A stretch of 64,000 nt of DNA from SR-FBR-E99 sp963732365 (GCA_963732365.1 CAVSZC010000005.1:558001-622000), one strand, 5' to 3'. Shown: positions 36,960 through 45,660, counted from the stretch's first letter. The notes: generated by a model not told the origin, from the sequence alone. Program-made: numbers and translations.

Positions 36960-37316
36960 TTAAAGTTCAGTCATCGGGTCCCAGAATTTCTCTGTAAAAT
37001 CCATTACCCGGTCATCCACAACGGTGAATCCCTCGTTTTCAAGTAATTGCTGCATGGTTGTTGAGTTGCCGAAGTGATGCTTCCCTGTCAGCATTCCGTT
37101 CCGGTTAACAACGCGGTGAGCGGGGATAAAGTCAGGATTGAAGTGAGAGGAGTTCAGTGCCCACCCCACCATTCTGGCTGAACCGGCCGTGCCCAGATAC
37201 CTGGCAATGGCGCCATAAGATGTGATACGGCCGAAAGGTACCAGGCGGGTCACGTCATAAACCCTGCTGAAGAAGCCCTCATTCCGGCTCTCACGGATTG
37301 ATGATCTCTTTGTCAT
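36960..37316 (-). CDS. Alkyltransferase-like protein (ATL), MGMT family without acceptor Cys
   Basis: A 118-residue protein matching the C-terminal DNA-binding domain of O6-methylguanine-DNA methyltransferase, with LVPFGRITSYGAIARYLG (helix-turn-helix) and IPAHRVVNRNGML. The acceptor motif PCHRV reads PAHRV here, so alkyl transfer is impossible. ATL proteins instead flag O6-alkylguanine for nucleotide excision repair. The start overlaps the end of trmB by 26 bp, so the two are translated in a coupled manner. Confidence 0.9.
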   Translation of the reverse strand: MTKRSSIRESRNEGFFSRVYDVTRLVPFGRITSYGAIARYLGTAGSARMVGWALNSSHFNPDFIPAHRVVNRNGMLTGKHHFGNSTTMQQLLENEGFTVVDDRVMDFTEKFWDPMTEL

Positions 37317-37983
37317 CGGGTAGTCTGAATGCTAAATATGTAATGGGAATACCATGCTCAAGGAACTTCTCTTCATAGTAGGTTCTGATAGACAACAGAG
37401 GGTCACTGGGGAATTGGCTGTAAAGGTCAGTCGATGAGCTTATTATCTCTAGGCTGTTGGCCTTGACGACCGAGAGGGCATAGTCAAAGAGCTCCCTGTT
37501 GTCAGTCTTGAGATGGATGATGCCGTTACCTTTCAGGATTCTTCTGTAGATATTGAGGAAGACAGGGCCGGGGAGCCTCTTTTTCTCACGTTTCCTCTTT
37601 GGCTGGGGGTCAGGGAAGGTGATCCATATCTCATCAATCTCACCGGGAGCAAAAAACGATTCAATAAACTCGATTCTTGTGCGGAGAAAAGCAGCATTGG
37701 GGATGTTCCTGTGATATGACTCCCGTGCCCCTTTCCAAAGGCGTGCACCCTTTATGTCAATACCGATAAAATTCTTTTCAGGAAATTTCTCTGCCAGCCC
37801 GACGGTATATTCACCCTTGCCGCAGCCCAGCTCAACGATTATGGGTCTGTCATTGCCAAACCACTCTCTGTGCCAGTTACCCTTAAGGTCGTGATTGTTC
37901 TTGAAAACCTCGCTGAATGAAGGTTCCAGTACATTATTGAAACCCTTCATCTCTGTCCACCGTGCCAGCTTATTCTTACCCAA
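37291..37983 (-). CDS. trmB: tRNA (guanine-N7)-methyltransferase
   Basis: Forms m7G46 in tRNA. The 230-residue SAM-dependent enzyme has IVELGCGKGEYTVGLA (SAM motif I), FIGIDIKGAR, and WITFPDPQPKRKREKKRL, the TrmB signature, with HLKTDNRELFDYAL afterwards. Length is normal. It starts 19 bp after gldH ends on the same strand. Confidence 0.96.
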   Translation of the reverse strand: MGKNKLARWTEMKGFNNVLEPSFSEVFKNNHDLKGNWHREWFGNDRPIIVELGCGKGEYTVGLAEKFPEKNFIGIDIKGARLWKGARESYHRNIPNAAFLRTRIEFIESFFAPGEIDEIWITFPDPQPKRKREKKRLPGPVFLNIYRRILKGNGIIHLKTDNRELFDYALSVVKANSLEIISSSTDLYSQFPSDPLLSIRTYYEEKFLEHGIPITYLAFRLPDDKEIINP

Positions 37984-38002
37984 AATAATGCGGTTTAGGA
38001 GA

Positions 38003-38479
38003 CTAATTTCTCCGGGATATCCTCATTCCCATGTCACGGACTCCCCGGAGGAGGGTATCTCGCATGCCATGGATAATCTGGAAATGATACTCACCGTTTT
38101 CGGGGAACCAGACATTGGATTTATAGGGGATGGTTACTTCGCGGATGTCTCCGGCGCCGCGTCCGAGCCAGTTGCCTTTTTCATCGGTCAGTATTCCCTG
38201 GACAGTGTCGGTTACAGCAGTACCTGAAGGGAAGACTGTCACGACGAAGAGATACAGATTGCGATAGGGATAGGCAGTTGTTGTCCTTACCGAGAGATTG
38301 ATATCATAGATGCCGGCTGTATCATCAATGACGCAGGCAAATTTCCCCGGATCATACATGCTCCAGACCTCGTCCTCCATCCTGACATTGTCAGCATAAT
38401 ATGTGTCGCTGATGCATGACATTGCCAGGAGCATCAGCAGTGAGGCTGCAATTAGTATATTACGTTTTCTTTCTCTCAT
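38003..38479 (-). CDS. gldH: Gliding motility lipoprotein GldH
   Basis: A 158-residue lipoprotein. The chosen start at 38479 gives MRERKRNILIAASLLMLLA and a lipobox ending MSC, followed by ISDTYYADNVRMEDEVWSM, a GldH hallmark. Upstream in-frame codons lie inside the ricT-like gene and are not family-like. GldH is required for gliding and secretion in Flavobacterium. The start overlaps the previous gene by 20 bp, indicating translational coupling in the ricT-like-gldH-trmB-ATL run. Confidence 0.88.
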   Translation of the reverse strand: MRERKRNILIAASLLMLLAMSCISDTYYADNVRMEDEVWSMYDPGKFACVIDDTAGIYDINLSVRTTTAYPYRNLYLFVVTVFPSGTAVTDTVQGILTDEKGNWLGRGAGDIREVTIPYKSNVWFPENGEYHFQIIHGMRDTLLRGVRDMGMRISRRN

Positions 38480-39602
38480 TTCTCCTTTGAAATGGTCTTT
38501 TGTTACCCTTTCCCTGTCGCTGGCTGCTTGTCGATTCAAATCTTTCGAGTCCGCTGTTCTGCAGCAGAAGATCATTGCCTCTCTCGAGTGCATGATTATC
38601 AGGTGAAACAACAAGCTTTTCAGGCTTGATACCCTTTCTGTTAAGCTGTATTATCTCACGAACTCTTGCAACGGGCACGGCTGTGAGGTTAACGGCCATT
38701 CGCTGGTCGGTTGAATACCAGTATATCCCTGCATGCACCTCCATTTTGGTGAAGTATGCTGTTCCTCCCGCCAGCTCAAGAGGTATCTCCTTTGACGGGA
38801 ATTCCCTCTGTGCGTCGATATAACAGTCAAGTTCATAGTTGAGGCAGCATTTCAGTTTTCCGCACTGACCGGCCAGTTTCTGAGGGTTAAGAGACAGGTC
38901 CTGGTATCGTGCATGGGTTGTTGTCACAGAGATGAAGTTTGTGACGTGCGTTGAGCAGCACAATTCACGCCCGCAGGTACCTATGCCGCCTATCCTGCCG
39001 GCCTCCTGCCGTGCCCCAATCTGTCTCATCTCAATGCGTATGTGGAACTCTTCGGCCAGGACCTTGATCAGCTGGCGGAAGTCAACTCTCTCATCGGCGA
39101 GGTAGTAGAAGATTGCCTTTGTCTTGTCGCCCTGGTACTCCACATCACCTATCTTCATTTCAAGGCCAAGGTTCTCAGCTATCTTCCTTGAGCGCAGCAT
39201 GGTGTGCACCTCCTGTTTCCTGGCCTCCTCCCACTTCTGAATATCAACCGGCCGGGCTTTCCTGTAGACCTTTTTCATCTCTTCGGTGACAGGTTTTACC
39301 TTCATCTTTTTCAGCTGCTCGTAAACGAGATATCCGGTCATGGAGACGCGTCCGATATCATGACCCGGCGACGCTTCAACGGCAACAATGTCACCGACAT
39401 CAAGCTTCAGCTCGTTAATGTTACGGTAAAATCCTTTACGGGTATTCTTAAAACGTACTTCTATGACCTCATCAAAACGCTTGTCACATGGCAATCCGGC
39501 AAGCCAGTTGAATTCATCGAGCTTGTTCTCTCCAGTCCGGAATTTTGTTTCAGGCGGCAGCGGTTCTTCACCGCCATGGACCTGTATATCTTCATTCATC
39601 AT
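38460..39602 (-). CDS. PSP1/RicT-like domain protein
   Basis: A 380-residue protein with the PSP1 C-terminal domain: EVRFKNTRKGFYRN, RVDFRQLIKVLAEEFHIRIEMRQIGARQEA, then two cysteine clusters GTCGRELCCSTH and QCGKLKCCLNYEL. These cysteines are typical of RicT (YaaT), which in Bacillus forms an Fe-S complex with RicA/RicF affecting RNA processing and phosphorelay. The C-terminal tail is Gln/Lys/Arg-rich and probably disordered. It precedes gldH and follows holB, the usual Bacteroidota order. Confidence 0.88.
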   Translation of the reverse strand: MMNEDIQVHGGEEPLPPETKFRTGENKLDEFNWLAGLPCDKRFDEVIEVRFKNTRKGFYRNINELKLDVGDIVAVEASPGHDIGRVSMTGYLVYEQLKKMKVKPVTEEMKKVYRKARPVDIQKWEEARKQEVHTMLRSRKIAENLGLEMKIGDVEYQGDKTKAIFYYLADERVDFRQLIKVLAEEFHIRIEMRQIGARQEAGRIGGIGTCGRELCCSTHVTNFISVTTTHARYQDLSLNPQKLAGQCGKLKCCLNYELDCYIDAQREFPSKEIPLELAGGTAYFTKMEVHAGIYWYSTDQRMAVNLTAVPVARVREIIQLNRKGIKPEKLVVSPDNHALERGNDLLLQNSGLERFESTSSQRQGKGNKRPFQRRNERKKT

Positions 39603-39672
39603 AACATCAATTTATGGTGCAACCTGTTACGGTTGAATCGCTGAATAGAAAGTGCCAACCCGAGGGTGGATG

Positions 39673-39680
39673 CAAATTTA
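39673..39680 (-). promoter_or_regulatory. Bacteroidota -7 box for the ricT-like/gldH genes
   Basis: TAAATTTG on the minus strand fits TAnnTTTG, 70 bp before the start. GTTG lies 19 bp upstream of it as a weak -33 element. Confidence 0.5.
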
Positions 39681-39716
39681 GCAAAAAATGAGCTATTTTC
39701 AACGGTGAGAAATCAC

Positions 39717-40844
39717 TTACCTTATTAACCTCATTGTTCTGAGGGCAAGGTCGAGGAAGATCATTTTAGTGTTACCGTTGCTTTCTACATGAGCATATGC
39801 AAGATTAAACTCACGATCGAGGGCATGAATGTTATTCTCATTGATGAAGGGATGGAATCTGGCAGAGAAATCCTCTTCAGCCCGGGTGAGATATACAAGT
39901 TTGTGTTCCTTGCCGCCGAAGTTCATGATGAAATTCTCACGCACAAGGCGAAGGGCATAAGTGAGGAAGCTTTTCTGTCTCTCTCTTCCCATTGCTGCGG
40001 TTTCTTCTGACCACGCTATGACAGACTGAATATCACGGGCATACGCGGTACGCATCAGCCTGGTGAACCGTTCAAGGTGAACGGCGGTATTATCATCTTC
40101 GCGGGCAAGCTCGGTCGCCCTCACCATGTTTCCGTTGGCTATGCCCGCAATCTCTTCTGCGCTGGACTGGTCCATGCCAAACTCCCGTACCAGGAATCTG
40201 CTCATATCCTCTGCGGCTATCGCAGGTATCCTTATATGCTGGCATCTTGAGGTAATGGTCGGGAGGAGTCTGTCATCCTCCTCCGAGACCAGGATAAAGA
40301 CTGTCTTGGCGGGAGGTTCCTCAATCAGCTTCAGAAGCTTGTTGGCTGTCTCGGGATTCATCTTTTCCGGAAGCCAGATGATCATGATCTTGTAGTCAGA
40401 CTCGAATGACTTAAGACTGAGTTTTCTGATTATTTCAGAGGCTTCGGCGACAGGAATGAGGGCCTGCTCATTCGCCACCTCCATTGCTTCCGTCCATTTG
40501 CTGAGTGAGAAGTAGGGAGACTTACGCACCATCTCGCGCCACTGTGAAATATATGTATCGCTCACCGGCTCTGTCGCCGACTTCTTTTTAATTACCGGGA
40601 AGACAAAATGAAGGTCAGGATGAATGAGTTTGTCATATTTTGAACATGAGGGACAGACGCCGCAGGCGTCATCAGCTGTGCGGTTCTCGCAGCTTATGAA
40701 ACGGGCAAACGCCAGGGCGAGTGCAAACTTGCCGCTCCCTTCCGGGCCATAGAAGAGAAGAGCGTGACTGACACGGTTTTCAGCCACTGCACTTCTCAGC
40801 CTGTCTATGACGGCACTTTGACCGGGTATCTGTGAAAAATCCAT
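39717..40844 (-). CDS. holB: DNA polymerase III delta-prime subunit
   Basis: A clamp-loader AAA+ protein of 375 residues: GQSAVIDRLRSAVAENRVSHALLFYGPEGSGKFALALAFA carries the Walker A, followed by a zinc-binding CGVCPSCSKY and LIEEPPAKTVFILVSE with the sensor region TITSRCQHIRIP. An unusually poor DExx box (IMIIWLPEKMNPE) is normal for the non-hydrolysing delta-prime subunit. It heads the leftward holB, ricT-like, gldH group. Confidence 0.92.
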   Translation of the reverse strand: MDFSQIPGQSAVIDRLRSAVAENRVSHALLFYGPEGSGKFALALAFARFISCENRTADDACGVCPSCSKYDKLIHPDLHFVFPVIKKKSATEPVSDTYISQWREMVRKSPYFSLSKWTEAMEVANEQALIPVAEASEIIRKLSLKSFESDYKIMIIWLPEKMNPETANKLLKLIEEPPAKTVFILVSEEDDRLLPTITSRCQHIRIPAIAAEDMSRFLVREFGMDQSSAEEIAGIANGNMVRATELAREDDNTAVHLERFTRLMRTAYARDIQSVIAWSEETAAMGRERQKSFLTYALRLVRENFIMNFGGKEHKLVYLTRAEEDFSARFHPFINENNIHALDREFNLAYAHVESNGNTKMIFLDLALRTMRLIR

Positions 40845-40867
40845 TCAGCTTTCCTGTGGAGGGAAAG

Positions 40868-40875
40868 CAAAAATA
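40868..40875 (-). promoter_or_regulatory. Bacteroidota -7 box for holB
   Basis: TATTTTTG on the minus strand fits TAnnTTTG and lies 23 bp before the holB start. Confidence 0.5.
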
Positions 40876-40903
40876 CAAAAATTCAGTGAATGAAGTGATC
40901 TGA

Positions 40904-41401
40904 TCAGAGAGCCGCTATGGCCTTGTCATAATCAGGTTCATTAGCTATGTCAGAAACCAGTTCAGTGTATTTCACAACCCCCTTTTCATCTGTCACCACC
41001 ACGCTGCGTGCGTATAACCCGGCGAAAATACCGTCCAGCAGGTCAACCCCGTAAGCTTTTCCGAAACCGCTGTCACGGAATCCGGAAAGGGTAATTACAT
41101 TTTTAATTCCCTCGGTGGTGCAGAAGCTGTTGTGTGCGAAAGGAAGATCCTTTGATATTGCCAGGACTACAGTGTTTTCCCTGTCGGCAGCCAGCTGGTT
41201 GAACTTGCGCAAAGCTGTGGCGCATACTGAGGTGCCAAGGCTCGGAAAGATGTTGAGAAGCAGCTTCTTGCCTTTCAGTTCATCAAGGGATAACTGGGTC
41301 AGGTCTGACCTGACAAGAGTGAAACCGGGGGCCTTGCTGCCGACTGACGGAAGAGTGCCTGAAGTATTAACCGGATTGCCTTTAAGTGTGATTTTTGCCA
41401 T
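40904..41401 (-). CDS. tpx: Thiol peroxidase
   Basis: Reduces alkyl peroxides with thioredoxin. The 165-residue 2-Cys peroxiredoxin has the Tpx start NPVNTSGTLPSVGSKAPGF, peroxidatic Cys in FPSLGTSVCATALRKFN and resolving Cys in FCTTEGIKNV. Length is normal. Its promoter region overlaps that of the divergent pgk. Confidence 0.96.
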   Translation of the reverse strand: MAKITLKGNPVNTSGTLPSVGSKAPGFTLVRSDLTQLSLDELKGKKLLLNIFPSLGTSVCATALRKFNQLAADRENTVVLAISKDLPFAHNSFCTTEGIKNVITLSGFRDSGFGKAYGVDLLDGIFAGLYARSVVVTDEKGVVKYTELVSDIANEPDYDKAIAAL

Positions 41402-41441
41402 GATCTTTTTATTTAAAATTAAGTTTTTCTTTTTGAATCAA

Positions 41442-41449
41442 CAAACATA
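41442..41449 (-). promoter_or_regulatory. Bacteroidota promoter for tpx
   Basis: TATGTTTG on the minus strand fits TAnnTTTG, 41 bp before tpx. A TTTG (41466-41469) lies 16 bp upstream as the -33 element, next to the pgk promoter. Confidence 0.6.
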
Positions 41450-41474
41450 AGCCTTTAAGGTTTTCCAAATTGTG

Positions 41475-41482
41475 TAACTTTG
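41475..41482 (+). promoter_or_regulatory. Bacteroidota promoter for pgk
   Basis: TAACTTTG fits TAnnTTTG, 36 bp before pgk. TTTA at 41454-41457 lies 17 bp upstream as the -33 element. The gene start has AAAGGA as a ribosome site. Confidence 0.6.
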
Positions 41483-41518
41483 TCTCCCGGTTAAAGAAAA
41501 ACATAAAAGGATAAGACT

Positions 41519-42781
41519 ATGAAAATGATTGAAGGCTTCAGTTTTAAAGGTATCAGGACAATTGTGAGGGTTGATTTCAATGTGCCTCTGGACAAGAAAA
41601 CCCGTGAGGTAACCGATGATACACGCATTCGGGGAGCTGTCAAAACCATAAAGAAGATAATTTCAGACGGAGGCTCGGCGATCCTTATGTCTCATCTCGG
41701 CCGTCCTGAAGGGGTACAGGAGAAGTATTCACTGAAGCCTGTGCTGCCGGTGCTCGAGAAGCTGCTGGGCATGAAGGTTCTTTTTGCTCCAGATGCGCTC
41801 AGCGATGAGACTGCTGCCATGGCTGCTGCCCTTAAGCCCGGCGAGGTGATGATGCTTGAGAATGTAAGGTTCTATCCCGAGGAGGAGGGAAAACCTATTT
41901 TGCCCGAGACTGCCACTGATGATGAAAAAAAGGCGGCAAAGGCTGCACTTAAGGTGAAGCAGAAGGAGATGGCAAAGAGACTCTCGACATATGCTGATGT
42001 TTATGTAAATGACGCTTTCGGAACGGCGCACAGGGCTCATGCCACCACTGCGGTGATGGCTGACTATTTCCCGGAGGACAAAAGGATGTTCGGCTTCCTC
42101 ATCAACAGCGAACTGGCTGCGATGGACAAGGTGCTGAAGAGCGCACAGAAGCCCTTTACCGCCGTGATGGGAGGGGCGAAGGTCTCTGACAAGATACTTA
42201 TTATTGAGAACCTCCTTGACCGTGTTGACAACCTCATAATAGGCGGCGGGATGACATATACCTTTATCAAGGCTATGGGAGGTAAAATTGGCAATTCACT
42301 ATGCGAATCCGATAAGCTTGATATTGCAAAAGCCGTGATCGAGAAGGCAAAGGCAAAGGGGGTGAATCTTATCTTCCCGGTTGACGGTGTCAATGCCGAT
42401 AAGTTTGATGCAGAGGCAAATACATATATCTCAGCCATTGATGATGTCAGGGATGGGTGGATGGGTCTTGACATCGCCGAAAAGAGCATCGCCATTTTTG
42501 AGGAGGTGATAATGAAGTCGAGGACCATCCTCTGGAACGGTCCCATGGGGGTCTTCGAGATGGAGAAATTTGCTGCAGGCACCACCGCCATAGCGAAGGC
42601 TGTTGCCAGGGCAACGGAGAAAGGTGCATTTTCACTCATCGGCGGCGGCGATTCTGTTGCTGCCGTTAACAAGAACGGACTGGCCGACAAGGTGAGCTAT
42701 GTCTCCACCGGTGGCGGCGCCATGCTCGAATATATGGAAGGCAAGAAACTGCCCGGAATAACTGCGATAAGAGGAGAATAA
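41519..42781 (+). CDS. pgk: Phosphoglycerate kinase
   Basis: Glycolytic ATP-forming enzyme. The 420-residue protein has RVDFNVPLD at the N-terminus, SHLGRPEG, the nucleotide-binding VMGGAKVSDKI, NGPMGVFEMEKFA and the C-terminal GGGDSVAAV. A 13-residue insert after EEGKPILPE (TATDDEKKAAKAAL) is seen in Bacteroidota enzymes. Its stop overlaps the next start as TAATG, so the following lipoprotein is translationally coupled. Confidence 0.97.
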   Translation: MKMIEGFSFKGIRTIVRVDFNVPLDKKTREVTDDTRIRGAVKTIKKIISDGGSAILMSHLGRPEGVQEKYSLKPVLPVLEKLLGMKVLFAPDALSDETAAMAAALKPGEVMMLENVRFYPEEEGKPILPETATDDEKKAAKAALKVKQKEMAKRLSTYADVYVNDAFGTAHRAHATTAVMADYFPEDKRMFGFLINSELAAMDKVLKSAQKPFTAVMGGAKVSDKILIIENLLDRVDNLIIGGGMTYTFIKAMGGKIGNSLCESDKLDIAKAVIEKAKAKGVNLIFPVDGVNADKFDAEANTYISAIDDVRDGWMGLDIAEKSIAIFEEVIMKSRTILWNGPMGVFEMEKFAAGTTAIAKAVARATEKGAFSLIGGGDSVAAVNKNGLADKVSYVSTGGGAMLEYMEGKKLPGITAIRGE

Positions 42782-43311
42782 TGAGAATAAAAACGGCATA
42801 CTTCTTCTGCATACTTCTTCTTTTCTCAGGCTGCAAAGACGATGAGGTGCCATTGTCAGGCACAGTCACCATTGATAACGAGATCTACGGCACCAGCGTT
42901 TATTATGCATACGGTTTTACATTCAGCAAGGCAGCAAAGGTATCAAGCCTCGATACCCCGGGTCCTGATATTACTGTCCAGGCCGGGGTTGTGACAGGAG
43001 GGGTAGTGATAGAACCGTTCCTCTCGGCAAATACTTTTAAACCGTCATTCGGACTGGTCGGGGAGTATGCATCGGCAAGTGAGGCACAGGCGGCTTTCAA
43101 TGCACTGACAGATGCCGGCAACCCCGTGTGGATCGATCTTGCCGCGCCGTTGAAGAGTAACCAGGTATGGGTGGTGAGGACTGGTGAAGAAAAATACGCC
43201 AAGATCCGTACAATTGAGGTGGTGCTTGATGATGTCGAATTACCACCCTTTGCTTCCTGCAAATTTCAATGGGTCTTTCAGCCTGACGGGTCAAAGACCT
43301 TTCCGCAGTAG
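42781..43311 (+). CDS. Small putative lipoprotein of unknown function
   Basis: A 176-residue protein with a lipoprotein signal: MRIKTAYFFCILLLF and a lipobox ending FSGC (Cys18), then KDDEVPLSG. The mature part contains Gly/Val/Thr-rich beta-type sequence and an NPVWIDLAAPLKSNQVWVVRT segment that may be a fibronectin-like or jelly-roll strand set. I do not recognise a family. It overlaps pgk by one base and ends 2 bp before the acyl-activating gene, so it is part of the same transcript. Confidence 0.7.
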   Translation: MRIKTAYFFCILLLFSGCKDDEVPLSGTVTIDNEIYGTSVYYAYGFTFSKAAKVSSLDTPGPDITVQAGVVTGGVVIEPFLSANTFKPSFGLVGEYASASEAQAAFNALTDAGNPVWIDLAAPLKSNQVWVVRTGEEKYAKIRTIEVVLDDVELPPFASCKFQWVFQPDGSKTFPQ

Positions 43312-43313
43312 CG

Positions 43314-44304
43314 ATGAACCTGCCGCTGCCGCACGGGATCTTTTCAGTCACATCCGCTGCCGCATTTGAGGCAAGAGCACTTGAGATATTTCGGTTTCAG
43401 GCAAGGGAGTGTGCCGGTCTATGGTGAATACATCAGGTTACTTGGCCTTGACCCTGAGGCAACCAGGACTGTTTCTGAGATCCCTTTCATGCCTGTCACA
43501 TTTTTCAGGGATCACCTTATCGTATCCGGAGAGGGTAAGCCTGAAAAGATTTTTGCAAGCAGCGGAACGACCGGCGTGAGGCAGAGCCGTCATGCGGTGA
43601 TGAGACTTTCAATCTATCATGAGAGTCTTGAGCGTGCCTTCCGCATCTTCTACGGTGATCCTTCGTCATATGCCATCATGGGGCTCCTTCCTTCATATAT
43701 TGAACGTGAGGACTCTTCGCTTATTTACATGGTAAACAGGCTGATGGAGTTGTCTGGCAACTCATCCGGAGGATTCTTCCGCGGTGACCGTGATGCACTG
43801 CTGAAGTCGGTTGATGAGGCACGCAGGGCGGGAAAGAAGGTACTTCTTATAGGGGTCACCTTTGCCCTGCTTGACCTTGCAGAACAGCAGCCGGTCGACC
43901 TGAGCGACGCTATAATAATGGAGACCGGCGGGATGAAAGGAAGGAGACGGGAGATGATCAGGGAGGAGCTGCATCTGATACTTAAGGGGGCCTTTAACTC
44001 ATCTTCGATACATTCGGAATATGGGATGACCGAGCTGCTCAGCCAGGCATACTCGAAGGGTGAAGGATTGTTTACCGCACCGCCGTGGATGAGGGTGCTT
44101 ATCCGCGACAGTCATGACCCGTCATCCCACACCACAGAGGAAGGTTCAACCGGGGGGATAAGCATCATTGACCTTGCAAACATTTACTCATGTTCCTTTC
44201 TCGCCACCTCTGACCTCGGGCGGATGCATGCCGGAGGAGCCTTTGAAGTTCTCGGAAGGTTCGACGATGCAGATATCCGGGGCTGTAACCTGCTTATTGG
44301 CTAG
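43314..44304 (+). pseudogene. LuxE/PaaK-like acyl-activating (acyl-protein synthetase) gene with a frameshift
   Basis: The family N-terminus lies in one frame (ATG 43314; FEARALEIFRFQARE), and the rest in another (PVYGEYIRLLG onward). The first frame reaches a stop at 43425. Removing one base near 43413 joins them as RECPVYGEY and yields about 329 residues; loss of two bases is an equally possible cause. The ATG at 43366 in the second frame is out of phase with the real N-terminus. The body has ASSGTTGVRQS (AMP-binding phosphate loop), METGGMKGRR, SEYGMTELLSQAY and LGRFDDADIRGCN, all LuxE-like and otherwise intact. It may be a true pseudogene or a sequence error. Confidence 0.8.
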
Positions 44305-44419
44305 GGGCTCAAGGAAGAGTTATGTTAGACCAGGATTTCTCCTCCTGAGCCAGGAGGAGTACCCCGACGCAGGAGGGGGGAGGTGGTCTGTTCTGAAGAA
44401 GACAAGGGGCGCAGTGCTC

Positions 44420-45625
44420 CTAGAAACCCAGCTTTTCCCTTATATCAACCGGAACGGCGTCCTTGTGCACAAGGATGTAAATGGTCTTGGCGCGGACAAA
44501 ACTCTCAGACATGTTCAGGTAGCCGCCGAACGGATTCCTTTCAGTGCCCCATGAGTTTTTGGTGATGTAATATTTAGTCCCGTTCTGATCCTTTACCATG
44601 CCGGTAAGATGCATCAGGTGATCATCGGTTGTGACGAAAGTCTCATAGCCCTTCTGCCGTATCTCCTGCGTAACATTTATCTCCGGATAGGGTTTCTCAA
44701 ACTTGTAAACCTCGGCCATCCTTTCCTGTTCAGGCATCTTCTCAAAACGTGCGCGGTCGGTGGCAGAATAGCTGTCAATATTAACCACGTCCGGAACAAT
44801 TGCGACTCCTTTGGCATGTGAGAATCCTTTTTCGCTGACATCGCCGTCCCATCCTACAGTGTAACCCTTTGCAAACGAGTTGTCTATGATAGTGATCAGC
44901 TCATCAAGAGGGACGTTATAGAACCGGTTCATCTCCCAGTTGTCGGGTACCTCAAGGAGCCCCTGTGTATAGAAGGGGAAATGGGAGAAGGAGGTAATAT
45001 TTACGTAGTTGTTCATGTCAAGGCCAAGACTGGCAGCAAATGATTTTGCCGTATATGTCTGTCCCTTATATGTAAAATTCTCAGGGACGTCACCGAGGTA
45101 GATATCAAGGACGGCATCAACCACCTCATCAGATTCGGTGCTGACACTTTTTCTTTTCACCGGGACGGCAGTTACGGCATCGATATATGACTGCAGTTCG
45201 CCGTGATTATGAACGGTGGAGCTGTAGCTTATCCCGTTATAGACCTCTTCGGGCATGATACCGCACTCGTTGAAGATCCTTACCCATGAGGGCGAAAGGC
45301 TTCCCGGCCCGAGGTTTCCCTTACCCTGGCGCAGGTAATTGTCCCTGACGCGGTTTTCATATGTTTTTCTGACAACGAACATCTCCGAAAGGTCATACTC
45401 CCCTTTTCCGAGGCGCAGGAGTTCAGACTCCATAAAGGATGTGGTGGCAAAGCACCAGCATGTGCCTGTTGCCGCCTGGTTTTTTACCGGCGAGGCAGGC
45501 AGAGAGAACACGGTTGTGAACTTATAGCCTTCAGGTGTTACAACAGCCTCTTTACCGGCTTTCTGCGCTGACAGATGCGTGACTGCAACAAGTAGCGCAA
45601 TTACTGCAAATAATGACTTTTTCAT
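44420..45625 (-). CDS. Secreted C1B-family cysteine peptidase (aminopeptidase C/bleomycin hydrolase-like)
   Basis: A 401-residue peptidase with a signal peptide (MKKSLFAVIALLVAVTHLSAQ). The catalytic Cys is in GTCWCFATTSFMESE, the His in TDDHLMHLTGMV and the Asn in YITKNSWGT, giving a complete C1 triad with the Gln of VKNQ. The large insertion between Cys and His is typical of C1B. Secretion to the periplasm or beyond distinguishes it from cytoplasmic PepC. It has its own promoter box. Confidence 0.9.
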   Translation of the reverse strand: MKKSLFAVIALLVAVTHLSAQKAGKEAVVTPEGYKFTTVFSLPASPVKNQAATGTCWCFATTSFMESELLRLGKGEYDLSEMFVVRKTYENRVRDNYLRQGKGNLGPGSLSPSWVRIFNECGIMPEEVYNGISYSSTVHNHGELQSYIDAVTAVPVKRKSVSTESDEVVDAVLDIYLGDVPENFTYKGQTYTAKSFAASLGLDMNNYVNITSFSHFPFYTQGLLEVPDNWEMNRFYNVPLDELITIIDNSFAKGYTVGWDGDVSEKGFSHAKGVAIVPDVVNIDSYSATDRARFEKMPEQERMAEVYKFEKPYPEINVTQEIRQKGYETFVTTDDHLMHLTGMVKDQNGTKYYITKNSWGTERNPFGGYLNMSESFVRAKTIYILVHKDAVPVDIREKLGF

Positions 45626-45660
45626 AAGGGACAGATTGACAATTAACTCTTTATATCATC

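Noticed and set aside
42064..42690. 208-codon minus-strand open frame inside pgk
   Set aside because: Mirror of the conserved kinase frame; Ser/Ile-rich, no recognisable motif.
43366..43404. ATG at 43366 as the start of the LuxE-like protein
   Set aside because: The same DNA in another frame encodes the family N-terminus (FEARALEIFRFQ), so this start is a by-product of the frameshift.
44339..44359. Perfect 8-bp hairpin CTCCTCCT/AGGAGGAG in the 115-bp gap 44305-44419
   Set aside because: Considered as a terminator for the convergent genes, but no T tract follows on either strand.
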